Under the pieces are notes generated by a model, which did no database searches, had not been told where the DNA came from, and saw only the letters and a list, made by a program, of their open reading frames with translations. From the IMG/VR virus record IMGVR_UViG_3300031857_000130, positions 1-64,000 of that record: a stretch of 64,000 nt of DNA. One strand, written 5' to 3'. Each line of letters starts with the position of its first letter. Position 1 is the stretch's first letter. This document shows positions 50,307 to 57,064 of the stretch, one piece after another. Source of the DNA: a virus. The position numbers and the translations under genes were made by a program.

Positions 50307-50522
50307 CTTTGGAGGAGGAATTTTTGAGGGGCTATATATCGTCTTGAACCCGCCGGGCCTGCCCCGCTCCACCTGCCCCACCCGCCCCGTGGTCATGCTA
50401 TGGGACCACCATCGCCACGCCTCGCCGGGTGCCTCGATTAACTACCAAACAACACGCCATTTGCTCTCATACTTTTAACGAGTCTAAAGAGGAGTATGTA
50501 ATTAGCTCTACCTCACTGACTC
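50307..50522. other. Gap with a G+C-rich tract, no gene seen
   Basis: Between the HNH gene and the next minus-strand gene. It contains an unusually C-rich run with CCGCCC and GCCCC blocks, unlike its surroundings, and an A+T-rich end. No supported gene or terminator. Confidence 0.35.
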
Positions 50523-51107
50523 TCAATCATTTACGTCAATCACCGGAAATTCTTCCCCACCAAACTCCGCGCTTCCATCGGTCACGATGTTCACTTGAAC
50601 GCTGTTGGACTGCTCGATTCCGTAGAGCTTGAGCGCCAGGCCACCTAGCTGGACAAGCTCCGACACATTCTCAGGAATGATAGATTGCGCCTCCGGGCTA
50701 TTAATCGCGTTTTTAAGCGTTTTGGCGAGTCCTAGCAAGGTTCCGCTCCTGTGACTCTCCAGTGTCTCTGCGACGGCCTGAGAGGCCAAAAGAACGGGTT
50801 TCTCGGCTTTTCCAGCTTCTTGTGACAATTTCTCTTTTTCCGTGACAGCCAATTCACGCTTCATATTCTCAATTTTGAGAGGTGTGAGCCAGTTCTCACG
50901 GCATGAACGCTGACGAATAGCATCATAGCTTGTTTTGAAGATGCGGGCGGCGTCTTGATAGCTCATTCCAGCAACGCAGGCATCTTTGACTTGTGACCAC
51001 TGTTCCGGCGTTAAGATAGGGGCAGGAAATGCCGCTTTCGGCTCGATTTTAGCCTCCTGATATTGTGCTGGCGCTTCGCTTTCTGCTTCTTTCTCTTGTG
51101 TCTCCAT
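50523..51107 (-). CDS. HTH protein, candidate terminase small subunit
   Basis: A 194-residue protein with a charged head, an HTH at ~34-65 (LTPEQWSQVKDACVAGMSYQ, DAARIFKTSYDAIRQRS), a coiled-coil middle and a beta tail ending in SVQVNIV...EFPVIDVND. This N-terminal HTH plus oligomerisation layout is that of terminase small subunits, but it lies 5 kb from the large subunit gene and could be a regulator. Its promoter overlaps a dyad, suggesting autoregulation. Confidence 0.55.
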   Translation of the reverse strand: METQEKEAESEAPAQYQEAKIEPKAAFPAPILTPEQWSQVKDACVAGMSYQDAARIFKTSYDAIRQRSCRENWLTPLKIENMKRELAVTEKEKLSQEAGKAEKPVLLASQAVAETLESHRSGTLLGLAKTLKNAINSPEAQSIIPENVSELVQLGGLALKLYGIEQSNSVQVNIVTDGSAEFGGEEFPVIDVND

Positions 51108-51113
51108 GCCTTA

Positions 51114-51142
51114 ACGCTTCCCTTTTCCACTCGCTTTGTCAA
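51114..51142 (-). promoter_or_regulatory. Promoter of the HTH gene
   Basis: Minus strand TTGACA (51142-51137), 17-base spacer, AAGCGT (51119-51114), six bases to the ATG. The -10 is poor but the -35 is perfect. Confidence 0.5.
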
Positions 51143-51148
51143 ACAAAG
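51134..51148. promoter_or_regulatory. Operator-like dyad over the leftward -35
   Basis: CTTTGTCAAACAAAG: perfect six-base arms around CAA. It covers the -35 of the HTH gene promoter. Confidence 0.6.
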
Positions 51149-51171
51149 TGAATCATTCCCTCTTTTCCTCC

Positions 51172-51199
51172 TTGCAATATACGCGTCTGCGCGTATCTT
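51172..51199 (+). promoter_or_regulatory. Promoter of the small-gene operon, with internal dyad
   Basis: TTGCAA (51172-51177), 16-base spacer, TATCTT (51194-51199). The dyad ATACGCG-TCTG-CGCGTAT (51179-51196) fills the space between the two boxes, an ideal repressor position. Unlike most promoters here the mRNA has an A-rich leader of about 30 bases. Confidence 0.65.
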
Positions 51200-51232
51200 G
51201 TGGCCCGGTTAGTAAACAAACAAAACAAAGAT

Positions 51233-51499
51233 ATGACACTAGAGGAAACGATTCACGATAAGTACATGAGCTGGGGCGCGATTGAGGCAAATGCAGAACT
51301 TGCGCCGTTCATCATGGAGTGGGAGAAATCCAACGGAGTGGAACTGACAAAGCAGGAGATTATGCGGGCTATCTATCACGCTGGGGAGCGTTTCGCTGAC
51401 TCCATGCAAGATGACGCAAGCGAAGAAGAAGCGGCACGATTTGAGGCCATGCGCCCTTCCGTGCGCAGGAAGAAAGAGATTCTAGCAATGCTTGGTTAG
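51233..51499 (+). CDS. Hypothetical protein, first gene of the small-gene operon
   Basis: An 88-residue helical acidic protein (MTLEETIHDKYMSWGAIEAN, LTKQEIMRAIYHAGERFADS). No family recognised. Start preferred after the leader AACAAACAAAACAAAGAT. It is controlled by the dyad-bearing promoter upstream. Confidence 0.6.
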   Translation: MTLEETIHDKYMSWGAIEANAELAPFIMEWEKSNGVELTKQEIMRAIYHAGERFADSMQDDASEEEAARFEAMRPSVRRKKEILAMLG

Positions 51500-51679
51500 C
51501 CTTCACACGGCGCGCCCTTAATCGGGGCGCGCAAGTGAGCGCTAAAAGCTCAAAAAGACAAAGGCGCAATGGGGCCGTTCGCCATCCCTCCATTCATGCG
51601 AAGGATAGAAGCATGCGAAACAAGAGTGCTCTGCATTCTGCCCGGAATTAGCCGGGCAGAAACCAAAGCACAAAAAAAT
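51500..51679 (+). other. Structured intergenic RNA (hairpin-AAGTGAGC class plus second hairpin)
   Basis: Stem GCGCGCCC/GGGCGCGC (51510-51532) is followed by AAGTGAGCGCTAAAAGCTC, containing GAGC/GCTC; the same order recurs at 54160. A second stem TCTGCCCGG/CCGGGCAGA (51636-51659) precedes the next gene. A basic 40-codon frame with a GTG start at 51536 lies between and cannot be excluded. Confidence 0.55.
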
Positions 51680-51826
51680 ATGAAACTAACCAAAAACGAG
51701 TTCGTCGCAATCTGCGCAGAGTTTACCGTTGATCCGGCTGTGGCTCTGGAAGCTGAAGCAGTTATTCGCGCTTTAAAAACAGGTTGTGCGGATGCAGTCA
51801 GACTGGCGATTGCGTGCGAAATGTAA
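51680..51826 (+). CDS. Small hypothetical protein
   Basis: A 48-residue protein (MKLTKNEFVAICAEFTVDPA...LAIACEM), helical with three cysteines. The frame is open upstream to 51569, but that part overlaps the hairpin and lacks an A-rich leader, so the ATG at 51680 is preferred. Confidence 0.5.
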   Translation: MKLTKNEFVAICAEFTVDPAVALEAEAVIRALKTGCADAVRLAIACEM

Positions 51827-51838
51827 GCAAAACAGGGG

Positions 51839-51856
51839 CCGCGCATCTTCACGCGG
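51839..51856 (+). other. Leader hairpin
   Basis: CCGCG-CATCTTCA-CGCGG followed by AAACAAAC and the start codon. The loop word CATCTT recurs in leaders at 54.85 kb and in the operon terminator. Confidence 0.5.
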
Positions 51857-51864
51857 AAACAAAC

Positions 51865-52134
51865 ATGAAAAAACCGATACAAATCAAAGCGGAAAGCGCC
51901 AGAAAGCTCTCGCGAGTTTTGATGGCTAAACTCGGCCCGCCAGAAGGCGGATCACCGGGCTGTGACCAGCGCGGAACCGAGTACCAGTTCACTTGGCGCT
52001 ATCGTCACGACGACGGTAGCACATGGGCGAAAATGGGATATGGGCCAACTCGTAAAATGGTCACCCTTTCGCGATTTGAGCCTAAAAATGGAACTCCCGT
52101 GTTCCGGATGTGGATTCGCCTGTGTAAAGCATGA
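51865..52134 (+). CDS. Small basic hypothetical protein
   Basis: An 89-residue basic protein (MKKPIQIKAESARKLSRVLM, RYRHDDGSTWAKMGYGPTRK) with a mixed alpha then beta pattern. Similar small proteins occur in phage operons of tiny genes; no function known. Confidence 0.55.
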   Translation: MKKPIQIKAESARKLSRVLMAKLGPPEGGSPGCDQRGTEYQFTWRYRHDDGSTWAKMGYGPTRKMVTLSRFEPKNGTPVFRMWIRLCKA

Positions 52135-52216
52135 CGCTCAACACCTGCCCTTGCCACAAGCCAGGGCAGGCATTGAACGCCACACGGCGGGAAGGAAACA
52201 ACGAAAACAGACACCG
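52135..52216 (+). other. Structured intergenic RNA, two-hairpin class
   Basis: Stem CCTGCCCT/AGGGCAGG is closed by an outer TCAA/TTGA, then AACGCC-ACAC-GGCGGGAAGG forms a second hairpin, then an AACGAAAACAGAC leader. The same order with a different first stem recurs at 53083. Confidence 0.65.
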
Positions 52217-52510
52217 ATGAAAAAGGAACAAACGAAAGTTATTTTCCGCAAGTTTACAGGTGACGGCTCAATTATTGCGCTATTCCCCGAACTGCCCGCG
52301 GATGTCCACGCGGACCATTGCTTGTCGTATCAGCATATCGGCCAGCATGGAGCAGCGAGTATTGACCTTGCACACGTTACAGTGCCAGCAAAGCCAGCAG
52401 AGTACGCCCGCCTTAAGGCGGAACTCGAAGCAATCGGCCATAACCTGGAAACCGTGAAGCGGGCAACGGCAGCAATGCACGCGGCGCGCTGCGCAAAAAT
52501 AAGGCGCTAG
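52217..52510 (+). CDS. Hypothetical protein
   Basis: A 97-residue protein (VIFRKFTGDGSIIALFPELP, ADHCLSYQHIGQHGAASID) followed by a helical C-terminus with an arginine-rich end. This pattern occurs in uncharacterised phage proteins handling small molecules or DNA; no motif is decisive. Confidence 0.6.
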   Translation: MKKEQTKVIFRKFTGDGSIIALFPELPADVHADHCLSYQHIGQHGAASIDLAHVTVPAKPAEYARLKAELEAIGHNLETVKRATAAMHAARCAKIRR

Positions 52511-52605
52511 ACACAAGGGCGCGGGAACCCTTAAATCCCGCAAATTTTCGGCCATCAAGCCCCGCCCGCATGCGGAAAACTGCCGGAAACAGACAAAACG
52601 ACGAC
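52511..52605 (+). other. Structured intergenic RNA, pseudoknot class
   Basis: AAGGG (52515-52519) pairs with CCCTT (52528-52532), which lies in the loop of GCGGG/CCCGC (52521-52525 / 52537-52541): an H-type pseudoknot. The conserved word AAATTTTCG follows. Related elements are at 53299 and 56297. Confidence 0.6.
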
Positions 52606-53082
52606 ATGAAAAAAGCAAACATTGGCTCCATTTCGCATGGAACACTCAGAACGGCAGACTTGCTAAACGCATTCTGCAACGAGCTGGAATGGCAATTGCG
52701 CAGAAACGGGAATTATTTCGCCCACCCTGAGAACAGAGAGGAAGGGCGCAAAATTCACGAACTTTGCGGAGAGTGCCAGGACCAGTACGAGGAGGATGGC
52801 GAAACGCTAAAAGACGAAGACACAGCAAGCGAGCTTGTGGAGAGTTTGACAGACTCCCTACAACAATTCGCGCCCGCTTACTGCTACTTTGGCGCACATG
52901 AAGGCGATGGTTCAGACTTTGGATTCTGGCCTAGCATAGAGAGTATTGAAGAATTGCCTTGTTATGAGGGAACCGAAGAAGCACTCAAAGCAGGAGAAAC
53001 GAACGACTTTCGCGTGGTGAATGACCACGGGAACGTGACTGTTTATTCTGCTAGTGGGAATGAGATTATTGCACTCGTATAA
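52606..53082 (+). CDS. Hypothetical acidic phage protein
   Basis: A 158-residue acidic protein (SHGTLRTADLLNAFCNELEW, CGECQDQYEEDG, AYCYFGAHEGDGSDFGFWPS). Proteins with the late FGAHEGDGSDFGFW pattern are common in phage small-gene operons. Function unknown. Confidence 0.65.
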   Translation: MKKANIGSISHGTLRTADLLNAFCNELEWQLRRNGNYFAHPENREEGRKIHELCGECQDQYEEDGETLKDEDTASELVESLTDSLQQFAPAYCYFGAHEGDGSDFGFWPSIESIEELPCYEGTEEALKAGETNDFRVVNDHGNVTVYSASGNEIIALV

Positions 53083-53166
53083 ATGACGCTCAAAGGGCGC
53101 ATAGCAAGCCTATGCGCCCCATTGAACGCCACAAGGCGGGAAGGAAACAAACGAAAACAGACTATT
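53083..53166 (+). other. Structured intergenic RNA, two-hairpin class
   Basis: Stem GGGCGCATAG/CTATGCGCCC (53095-53104 / 53110-53119) within TCAA...TTGA, then CGCC-ACAA-GGCG and GGGAAGGAAACAAACG leader. The second half is nearly identical to 52172-52216, while the first stem is different in sequence yet fully paired. Confidence 0.68.
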
Positions 53167-53298
53167 ATGCAAATTGGACTCTATGCGGGATCATTCCCCA
53201 CAATCGAAGAAGCGGAAAATTGCGCGAACCACATGATTCACGGCGGAGCGATTCAAGAGCAAGATGGCAAGTTTCACGTTTGGTACGTGAACGCCTAA
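53167..53298 (+). CDS. 43-residue hypothetical protein
   Basis: MQIGLYAGSFPTIEEAENCA, then NHMIHGGAIQ and KFHVWYVNA. A short alpha/beta peptide. Supported by the structured leader and distinct reading frame; function unknown. Confidence 0.5.
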   Translation: MQIGLYAGSFPTIEEAENCANHMIHGGAIQEQDGKFHVWYVNA

Positions 53299-53382
53299 AA
53301 AACCACTAAAGGACACCGGCCCTCCATAAACCGGCAATTTTCGAGCGGCAGACGCTCATAATAACAAACGAAAGGACAAACG
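53299..53382 (+). other. Structured intergenic RNA, pseudoknot class
   Basis: CCGG/CCGG stem with a loop ending ATAAA, weak AGG/CCT pseudoknot pairing, CAATTTTCG, then GAGCG-GCAGA-CGCTC (53343-53357). The second hairpin covaries with the one at 56341. Confidence 0.6.
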
Positions 53383-54159
53383 ATGAAAGAGCACGAAACA
53401 TACAAGGGTTACAAAATCGAAATTAAACAGGATCAATACGCAGAAAACCCGTTTGAGGCATGGGATTTTGAACCGCCACTAATCGCCTTTTATGGCGGGA
53501 GGCATTCCGAGGCATCCTATTATCAGGACGCGCCGGAATCATGGTGGGATATTCTGCGAATGCTTCCACCTGCATTCTTCAATCGAAAGAACCGCATGGC
53601 ATTCTTGCGGGAGTTTATTCTCCCGCTTGGCTTGTCCTTGCGTGACTTCGCGGAGGAAAGGCAACGCATTGGAGAAGTTGACGCAATCGCAACGTTGCTA
53701 GGCGAGTATCTAGGCGAAAAACCACAAGGATGGCGTGCCGCTAGTGAATGGCTGGAAATGGCCGAAAGCCTCTTAAAATGGGGCGGGATTGAATGCTTAA
53801 ACACTCAGTCTAATGGTTATTCACAAGGCGATTCCACCTTACTGCTTGTTATTGCCTCGCCTAAATGGCTGGAACAAACAGGCATCAAAGCGGAGCATGT
53901 GGCGGAGTCGTTACAAGCAAGCGCGGATTTGTATGGAGCTTGGGTATGGGGCGACGTCTACGGCATTTCCGCAATCTACGCTCCAAACGAGGAAGACGAG
54001 GACGCACAAGGCGAGAAAATCAGCGAAGGTTCTTGCTGGGGTTTCTATGGGCGGGATCATGAAAAATCCGGCCTTATGGAGCACGCAAGGAGCGCGATTG
54101 ACTGGCACCTTGAGAACAAGGCACAAACGGCACTCAATGAGCCTGCGTGCCTGATATAG
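53383..54159 (+). CDS. Hypothetical phage protein
   Basis: A 258-residue protein, the largest of this operon. The first 60 residues are aromatic and beta-like (WDFEPPLIAFYGGRHSEAS), the middle helical with many W, and the end reads CWGFYGRDHEKSGL. This is a family frequent in phage operons of small genes, with no known function. Confidence 0.65.
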   Translation: MKEHETYKGYKIEIKQDQYAENPFEAWDFEPPLIAFYGGRHSEASYYQDAPESWWDILRMLPPAFFNRKNRMAFLREFILPLGLSLRDFAEERQRIGEVDAIATLLGEYLGEKPQGWRAASEWLEMAESLLKWGGIECLNTQSNGYSQGDSTLLLVIASPKWLEQTGIKAEHVAESLQASADLYGAWVWGDVYGISAIYAPNEEDEDAQGEKISEGSCWGFYGRDHEKSGLMEHARSAIDWHLENKAQTALNEPACLI

Positions 54160-54244
54160 AACACGCACGGAGCGCCTAGCCTAAACCGCTAGGCGCTCAA
54201 GCGTGAGCTACAAAGCGCACGAAACAAAACAACAAAACAAAGCA
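54160..54244 (+). other. Structured intergenic RNA, hairpin-AAGYGAGC class
   Basis: Perfect 11-bp stem GAGCGCCTAGC/GCTAGGCGCTC (54170-54180 / 54188-54198), loop CTAAACC, then AAGCGTGAGCTACAAAGCGC and an A-rich leader. Compare 51510-51551. Confidence 0.62.
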
Positions 54245-54382
54245 ATGCCCTATCACCTCCAACAACATTACAGGGAAGCCGCAAGGCGACGCCAAGCCGC
54301 TCACGATCAAGCCAGCTTCATTCGCTGGCTCCTGATTTACGGCGCTTTAGTCCTGGCCGCACTCGTAGCGGCGGCAATGTGA
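54245..54382 (+). CDS. 45-residue single-pass membrane protein
   Basis: MPYHLQQHYREAARRRQAAH is a basic, helical N-terminus; FIRWLLIYGALVLAALVAAA is one membrane helix. Charge distribution suggests the N-terminus stays in the cytoplasm. Function unknown. Confidence 0.55.
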   Translation: MPYHLQQHYREAARRRQAAHDQASFIRWLLIYGALVLAALVAAAM

Positions 54383-54408
54383 ACAACAACAAACACAGAA
54401 AGAAGAAC

Positions 54409-54780
54409 ATGAACACAGACAACGAAGCAAAAATCAAAGCCTTGGCGGCATATCTCGAATGTTCGCCGGAAGAACTCAGCGAAGAAAGGTGTGACCACTA
54501 CGGCATGCCGATTTTCTCGCTAGGTTCTCAGGAGTACTCCGTTGGGACGGATGAGGAAGCGGACGCCGCTTGGGATGCTGAACTCGACAACTATATCGAG
54601 GAATGCATCACGCCGGAAATCGACAGGATCGAGCTTGGCAACCTTTCCAGCTACCTCAAATTCGACGAGGAAGCATGGAAGCGTGACGCTCGCATGGACG
54701 GGCGCGGGCACGCGCTTAGCCGTTACGACGGCGACGAAATCGAGCTAGACGGCGGTTTCTACGCTTACCGGCTCAACTAG
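54409..54780 (+). CDS. Hypothetical phage protein
   Basis: A 123-residue acidic protein starting MNTDNEAKIKALAAYLECSP, with SVGTDEEADAAWDAELDNYI, FDEEAWKRDARMDGRGHALS and GGFYAYRLN. The order matches a family seen repeatedly in phages with small-gene operons; no activity known. Confidence 0.68.
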   Translation: MNTDNEAKIKALAAYLECSPEELSEERCDHYGMPIFSLGSQEYSVGTDEEADAAWDAELDNYIEECITPEIDRIELGNLSSYLKFDEEAWKRDARMDGRGHALSRYDGDEIELDGGFYAYRLN

Positions 54781-54897
54781 GCATTGCCTCCTTGTCTCCC
54801 CTCCCGTCATGGGAGGGGAGCAAAGGGCGCAAAACCCTCCTTGCAAGGCTGCCCATCTTGCACGGCAAAACCGGGCAAAACATAACCACAAAAACAA
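54781..54897 (+). other. Structured intergenic RNA with three hairpins
   Basis: CTCCCCTCCC/GGGAGGGGAG (54796-54805 / 54811-54820), AGGG/CCCT (54824-54838), then GCCCATCTTGCACGGC and an A+C-rich leader. The CATCTT word is shared with 51844 and the operon terminator. Confidence 0.6.
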
Positions 54898-55227
54898 ATG
54901 CAATTAAACCACAATCCCGCAGAGTTCTGCGCAGTAAACAACATAGTTGGCCTCTCCCTTGATCGCCTCCCAAGCGGCAAGGTGATGGCCTGCGAAGTCC
55001 GAAGAGACGAAGCCGGAGAGCTTCGCGTCCCCATTGCTCAAATGAGTCTGGAGGAGCTTTATCGGCTCGCCTCTCGGCTCCATTTGGAAATCTTGCCATC
55101 GCGTTTCGCGTCACGGCAGGAGATGGATTCTCACCGGGCGCACGTGCGCCGACTCTCTGAACGCGCCGAACAAGCGCGGGAGCTTCGCGGGGAACGCGAA
55201 AGCGAGGGATGGAAACAAGCTGAATAA
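54898..55227 (+). CDS. Hypothetical protein
   Basis: A 109-residue protein: beta-like first part (NNIVGLSLDRLPSGKVMACE) and a charged helical C-terminal half (RRLSERAEQARELRGERESE). No family recognised. Confidence 0.58.
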   Translation: MQLNHNPAEFCAVNNIVGLSLDRLPSGKVMACEVRRDEAGELRVPIAQMSLEELYRLASRLHLEILPSRFASRQEMDSHRAHVRRLSERAEQARELRGERESEGWKQAE

Positions 55228-55314
55228 CCCTCCTGTCTGCTCTGTCGGCTAACGCTGGCAGAGTAGCGGGGAGCGTTAAAGCTCCGAACAAACAACAAAA
55301 CGAAAGGAAACGAC
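55228..55314 (+). other. Structured intergenic RNA, TAACGC-loop class
   Basis: Stem CTGCTCTG/CAGAGTAG (55237-55244 / 55259-55266) with loop TCGGCTAACGCTGG, then GGAGC-GTTAAA-GCTCC (55270-55285) and the leader AACAAACAACAAAACGAAAG. Covaries with 55805. Confidence 0.7.
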
Positions 55315-55509
55315 ATGAACGAAAAATGCAAACGGCACAAATGGCAAAATATCGGAGGATGCCGGGAAAACCCTGGCATCATGGGCATCGGTGGCGCTGC
55401 CATACGTCACACACAGCAATGTACCGAGTGCCAGCGCACGCGTTCTCGCGTGTTCGGCGACGTGAATGTGTGCGGCAATCGCAACCACGGATGGAGGAGC
55501 CACGAATGA
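55315..55509 (+). CDS. Small cysteine-rich hypothetical protein
   Basis: A 64-residue protein with CKRHKW, GGCRENPG, QCTECQRTR and VCGNRNHGW: four or more cysteines that could bind zinc. Ends overlap the next start. Confidence 0.6.
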   Translation: MNEKCKRHKWQNIGGCRENPGIMGIGGAAIRHTQQCTECQRTRSRVFGDVNVCGNRNHGWRSHE

Positions 55510-55610
55510 ACCCCCTGGAACCCCAAGAGCCTTGCGCGCTCGTGCAATTCGCCGTTACTTTGGCCTTCGCGGCCTTTTTCGCGGCGATATTGTTCGGGTA
55601 TTGCCACTAA
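55506..55610 (+). CDS. 34-residue membrane microprotein
   Basis: MNPLEPQEPCALVQFAVTLA then FAAFFAAILFGYCH, a single hydrophobic helix. The ATGA overlap with the preceding stop supports coupled translation. Confidence 0.55.
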   Translation: MNPLEPQEPCALVQFAVTLAFAAFFAAILFGYCH

Positions 55611-55624
55611 CCAAACAGACAACC

Positions 55625-55804
55625 ATGAGCACACTAGAAACAGGTACAGAGACTCGCGGCATTGATACCGCCGCGATTTGGCAACGTGAGTACGAGCAAG
55701 CCAAGCAAGACTGGCCCAAAGGGGGGCCGGATTGCTGGCAATGGCACGCCGATGAAGCGGTTCAAGAGGCCATAAGTGGATACGCCAGCGTTGCCAACTA
55801 CTAG
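55625..55804 (+). CDS. Small hypothetical protein
   Basis: A 59-residue protein (RGIDTAAIWQREYEQAKQDW, CWQWHADEAVQEAISG), helical with a W-rich centre. No family recognised. Confidence 0.52.
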   Translation: MSTLETGTETRGIDTAAIWQREYEQAKQDWPKGGPDCWQWHADEAVQEAISGYASVANY

Positions 55805-55894
55805 AACGCTCCCGTTCAGCCTCTCTGGTTAACGCCGGGGAGGTTGCGGGGAGTTTTCACGACTCCGATAAACAACAAACCAAAACATAGAAAC
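55805..55894 (+). other. Structured intergenic RNA, TAACGC-loop class
   Basis: Stem CAGCCTCTC/GGGAGGTTG (55817-55825 / 55838-55846) with loop TGGTTAACGCCG, then GGAGT-TTTCACG-ACTCC (55850-55866) and an A-rich leader. Several base pairs differ from 55228 but stay paired. Confidence 0.7.
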
Positions 55895-56296
55895 ATGAGC
55901 AAGTCACACCTACCCTACCCTGGACGCCACGAAAGCCACGAAAGCTGGATGCGCCGTTGCGACGAATGGCAGGAAAACCGCCGCCGTTCTCAGTCTCGCG
56001 GCCTTTCTGGCCGCCCCGATTACCACGGCCTAGCAAGCGAGGGGCGCGGAGTCGAATGGCAGAGAGTCCGCATCGCCGGGCAATGGCATACCGTTGAGGT
56101 CCCTCACTTCGCTGAGCATGAGGGCAAACGCGTACGTGTCCTGCGCTACGGCTGGGGCAGCAAGACGGCCTACCGCGTGAGAGACTGGGCGAAAAAGAGA
56201 GGTTTCAAGTTCGCCCGTCTCATAAATGCAAACGGCCACTACGGCATGTGCGGACGGGATGACGGCATGGCCTACTGCGAGGTAGCTTTTGCCTAA
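55895..56296 (+). CDS. Basic hypothetical protein
   Basis: A 133-residue protein: arginine-rich first third (WMRRCDEWQENRRRSQSRGL), then a beta segment (VEWQRVRIAGQWHTVEVPHF) and AYRVRDWAKKRGFKFARL. May bind nucleic acid; no family recognised. Confidence 0.55.
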   Translation: MSKSHLPYPGRHESHESWMRRCDEWQENRRRSQSRGLSGRPDYHGLASEGRGVEWQRVRIAGQWHTVEVPHFAEHEGKRVRVLRYGWGSKTAYRVRDWAKKRGFKFARLINANGHYGMCGRDDGMAYCEVAFA

Positions 56297-56386
56297 GAAC
56301 CCAAGGGAGCCGGAAACCCTCACAAACCGGCGAATTTTCGGGGCGGCAGACGCCCAAACGACAAGAGACACAAACCACAAGACAAC
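56297..56386 (+). other. Structured intergenic RNA, pseudoknot class
   Basis: AGGG (56304-56307) with CCCT (56317-56320) in the loop of GCCGG/CCGGC (56309-56313 / 56327-56331), then GAATTTTCG and GGGCG-GCAGA-CGCCC (56341-56355). Confidence 0.65.
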
Positions 56387-56575
56387 ATGAAAACGATGCA
56401 AATCGAGGCCAATAATCACGACAACAACGACCTGCTTCGTTACGCTGGCGCGAAGCGTATTTTTCCCGGATGGTACACAGTGCGCTATCGCGGCGTGAAG
56501 CTGGACAAATCGACAATATGCGGAGCAAAACGCAATCGCAAAGGATTGATCCACATCTCCCCTCCGCACGCATGA
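56387..56575 (+). CDS. Small basic hypothetical protein
   Basis: A 62-residue protein (MKTMQIEANNHDNNDLLRYA, IFPGWYTVRYRGVKLDKS). Overlaps the next gene by ATGA. Function unknown. Confidence 0.52.
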   Translation: MKTMQIEANNHDNNDLLRYAGAKRIFPGWYTVRYRGVKLDKSTICGAKRNRKGLIHISPPHA

Positions 56576-56724
56576 AAACCGACGCCGAAAAACTCGCCGC
56601 TTTCTTTGACCTGCTGGCTAAGCGATGGCAGGAACATGAGGCGGAGAAAGCGCAGGAAAGGAAAGACGAGCAGTACAAGAAACTAGCAAAGCTCCAGCCA
56701 TGGTGGCAGGACGCCGCGCAGTAA
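56572..56724 (+). CDS. 50-residue helical protein, last gene of the operon
   Basis: A charged helix (AFFDLLAKRWQEHEAEKAQE) followed by KLAKLQPWWQDAAQ. It begins at the overlap and ends just before the terminator. Confidence 0.52.
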   Translation: MKTDAEKLAAFFDLLAKRWQEHEAEKAQERKDEQYKKLAKLQPWWQDAAQ

Positions 56725-56727
56725 ACG

Positions 56728-56762
56728 AAAGCCGGACATCTTCGCGGGTGTCCGGCTTTTTT
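56728..56762 (+). terminator. Intrinsic terminator of the small-gene operon
   Basis: AAAGCCGGACA pairs with TGTCCGGCTTT around a loop starting TCTTCGCGGG, followed by more T. The only textbook terminator in this stretch, so the preceding genes form one unit. Confidence 0.85.
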
Positions 56763-56871
56763 GTGCCCTCATGCAATTCTCAATTATGAGAACCCGGCGA
56801 TGCGTTCACGCCCTACCATTTCCGCACTCGTGAAATTCAACCAGAGCCGCGAAAATGAGTCGCAAACATCC

Positions 56872-56900
56872 TTGCATTCATCCGCGAATTAGCGTAAGGT
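56872..56900 (+). promoter_or_regulatory. Leaderless promoter
   Basis: TTGCAT (56872-56877), 17-base spacer, TAAGGT (56895-56900), six bases to the ATG at 56907. Confidence 0.68.
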
Positions 56901-56906
56901 TGATTC

Positions 56907-57059
56907 ATGTTCAACAAAACAAAGCCCGCACGTTTCCGCGTCACCTACTCAATCAAGAGCCGCGAATACTGGTTTACGATTCCAGCCGTTTCGGCCAGCG
57001 CAATCTGGCGTTCGTGGGATCGTCTCGATTCCACGCTAGTTGATGTCAGTGAAGTTTAA
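56907..57059 (+). CDS. 50-residue basic hypothetical protein
   Basis: MFNKTKPARFRVTYSIKSRE, then a tryptophan-containing stretch and acidic end (LVDVSEV). Too short for a family call; supported by promoter spacing, and the start of a five-gene overlapping series. Confidence 0.55.
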   Translation: MFNKTKPARFRVTYSIKSREYWFTIPAVSASAIWRSWDRLDSTLVDVSEV

Positions 57060-57064
57060 GCATC

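Noticed and set aside
52511-53382. Pseudoknot leaders considered as preQ1 riboswitches because of the TGT-like domain in the phage
   Set aside because: The order of stems and A-rich loop does not match a known preQ1 class, and the downstream genes have no queuosine link.
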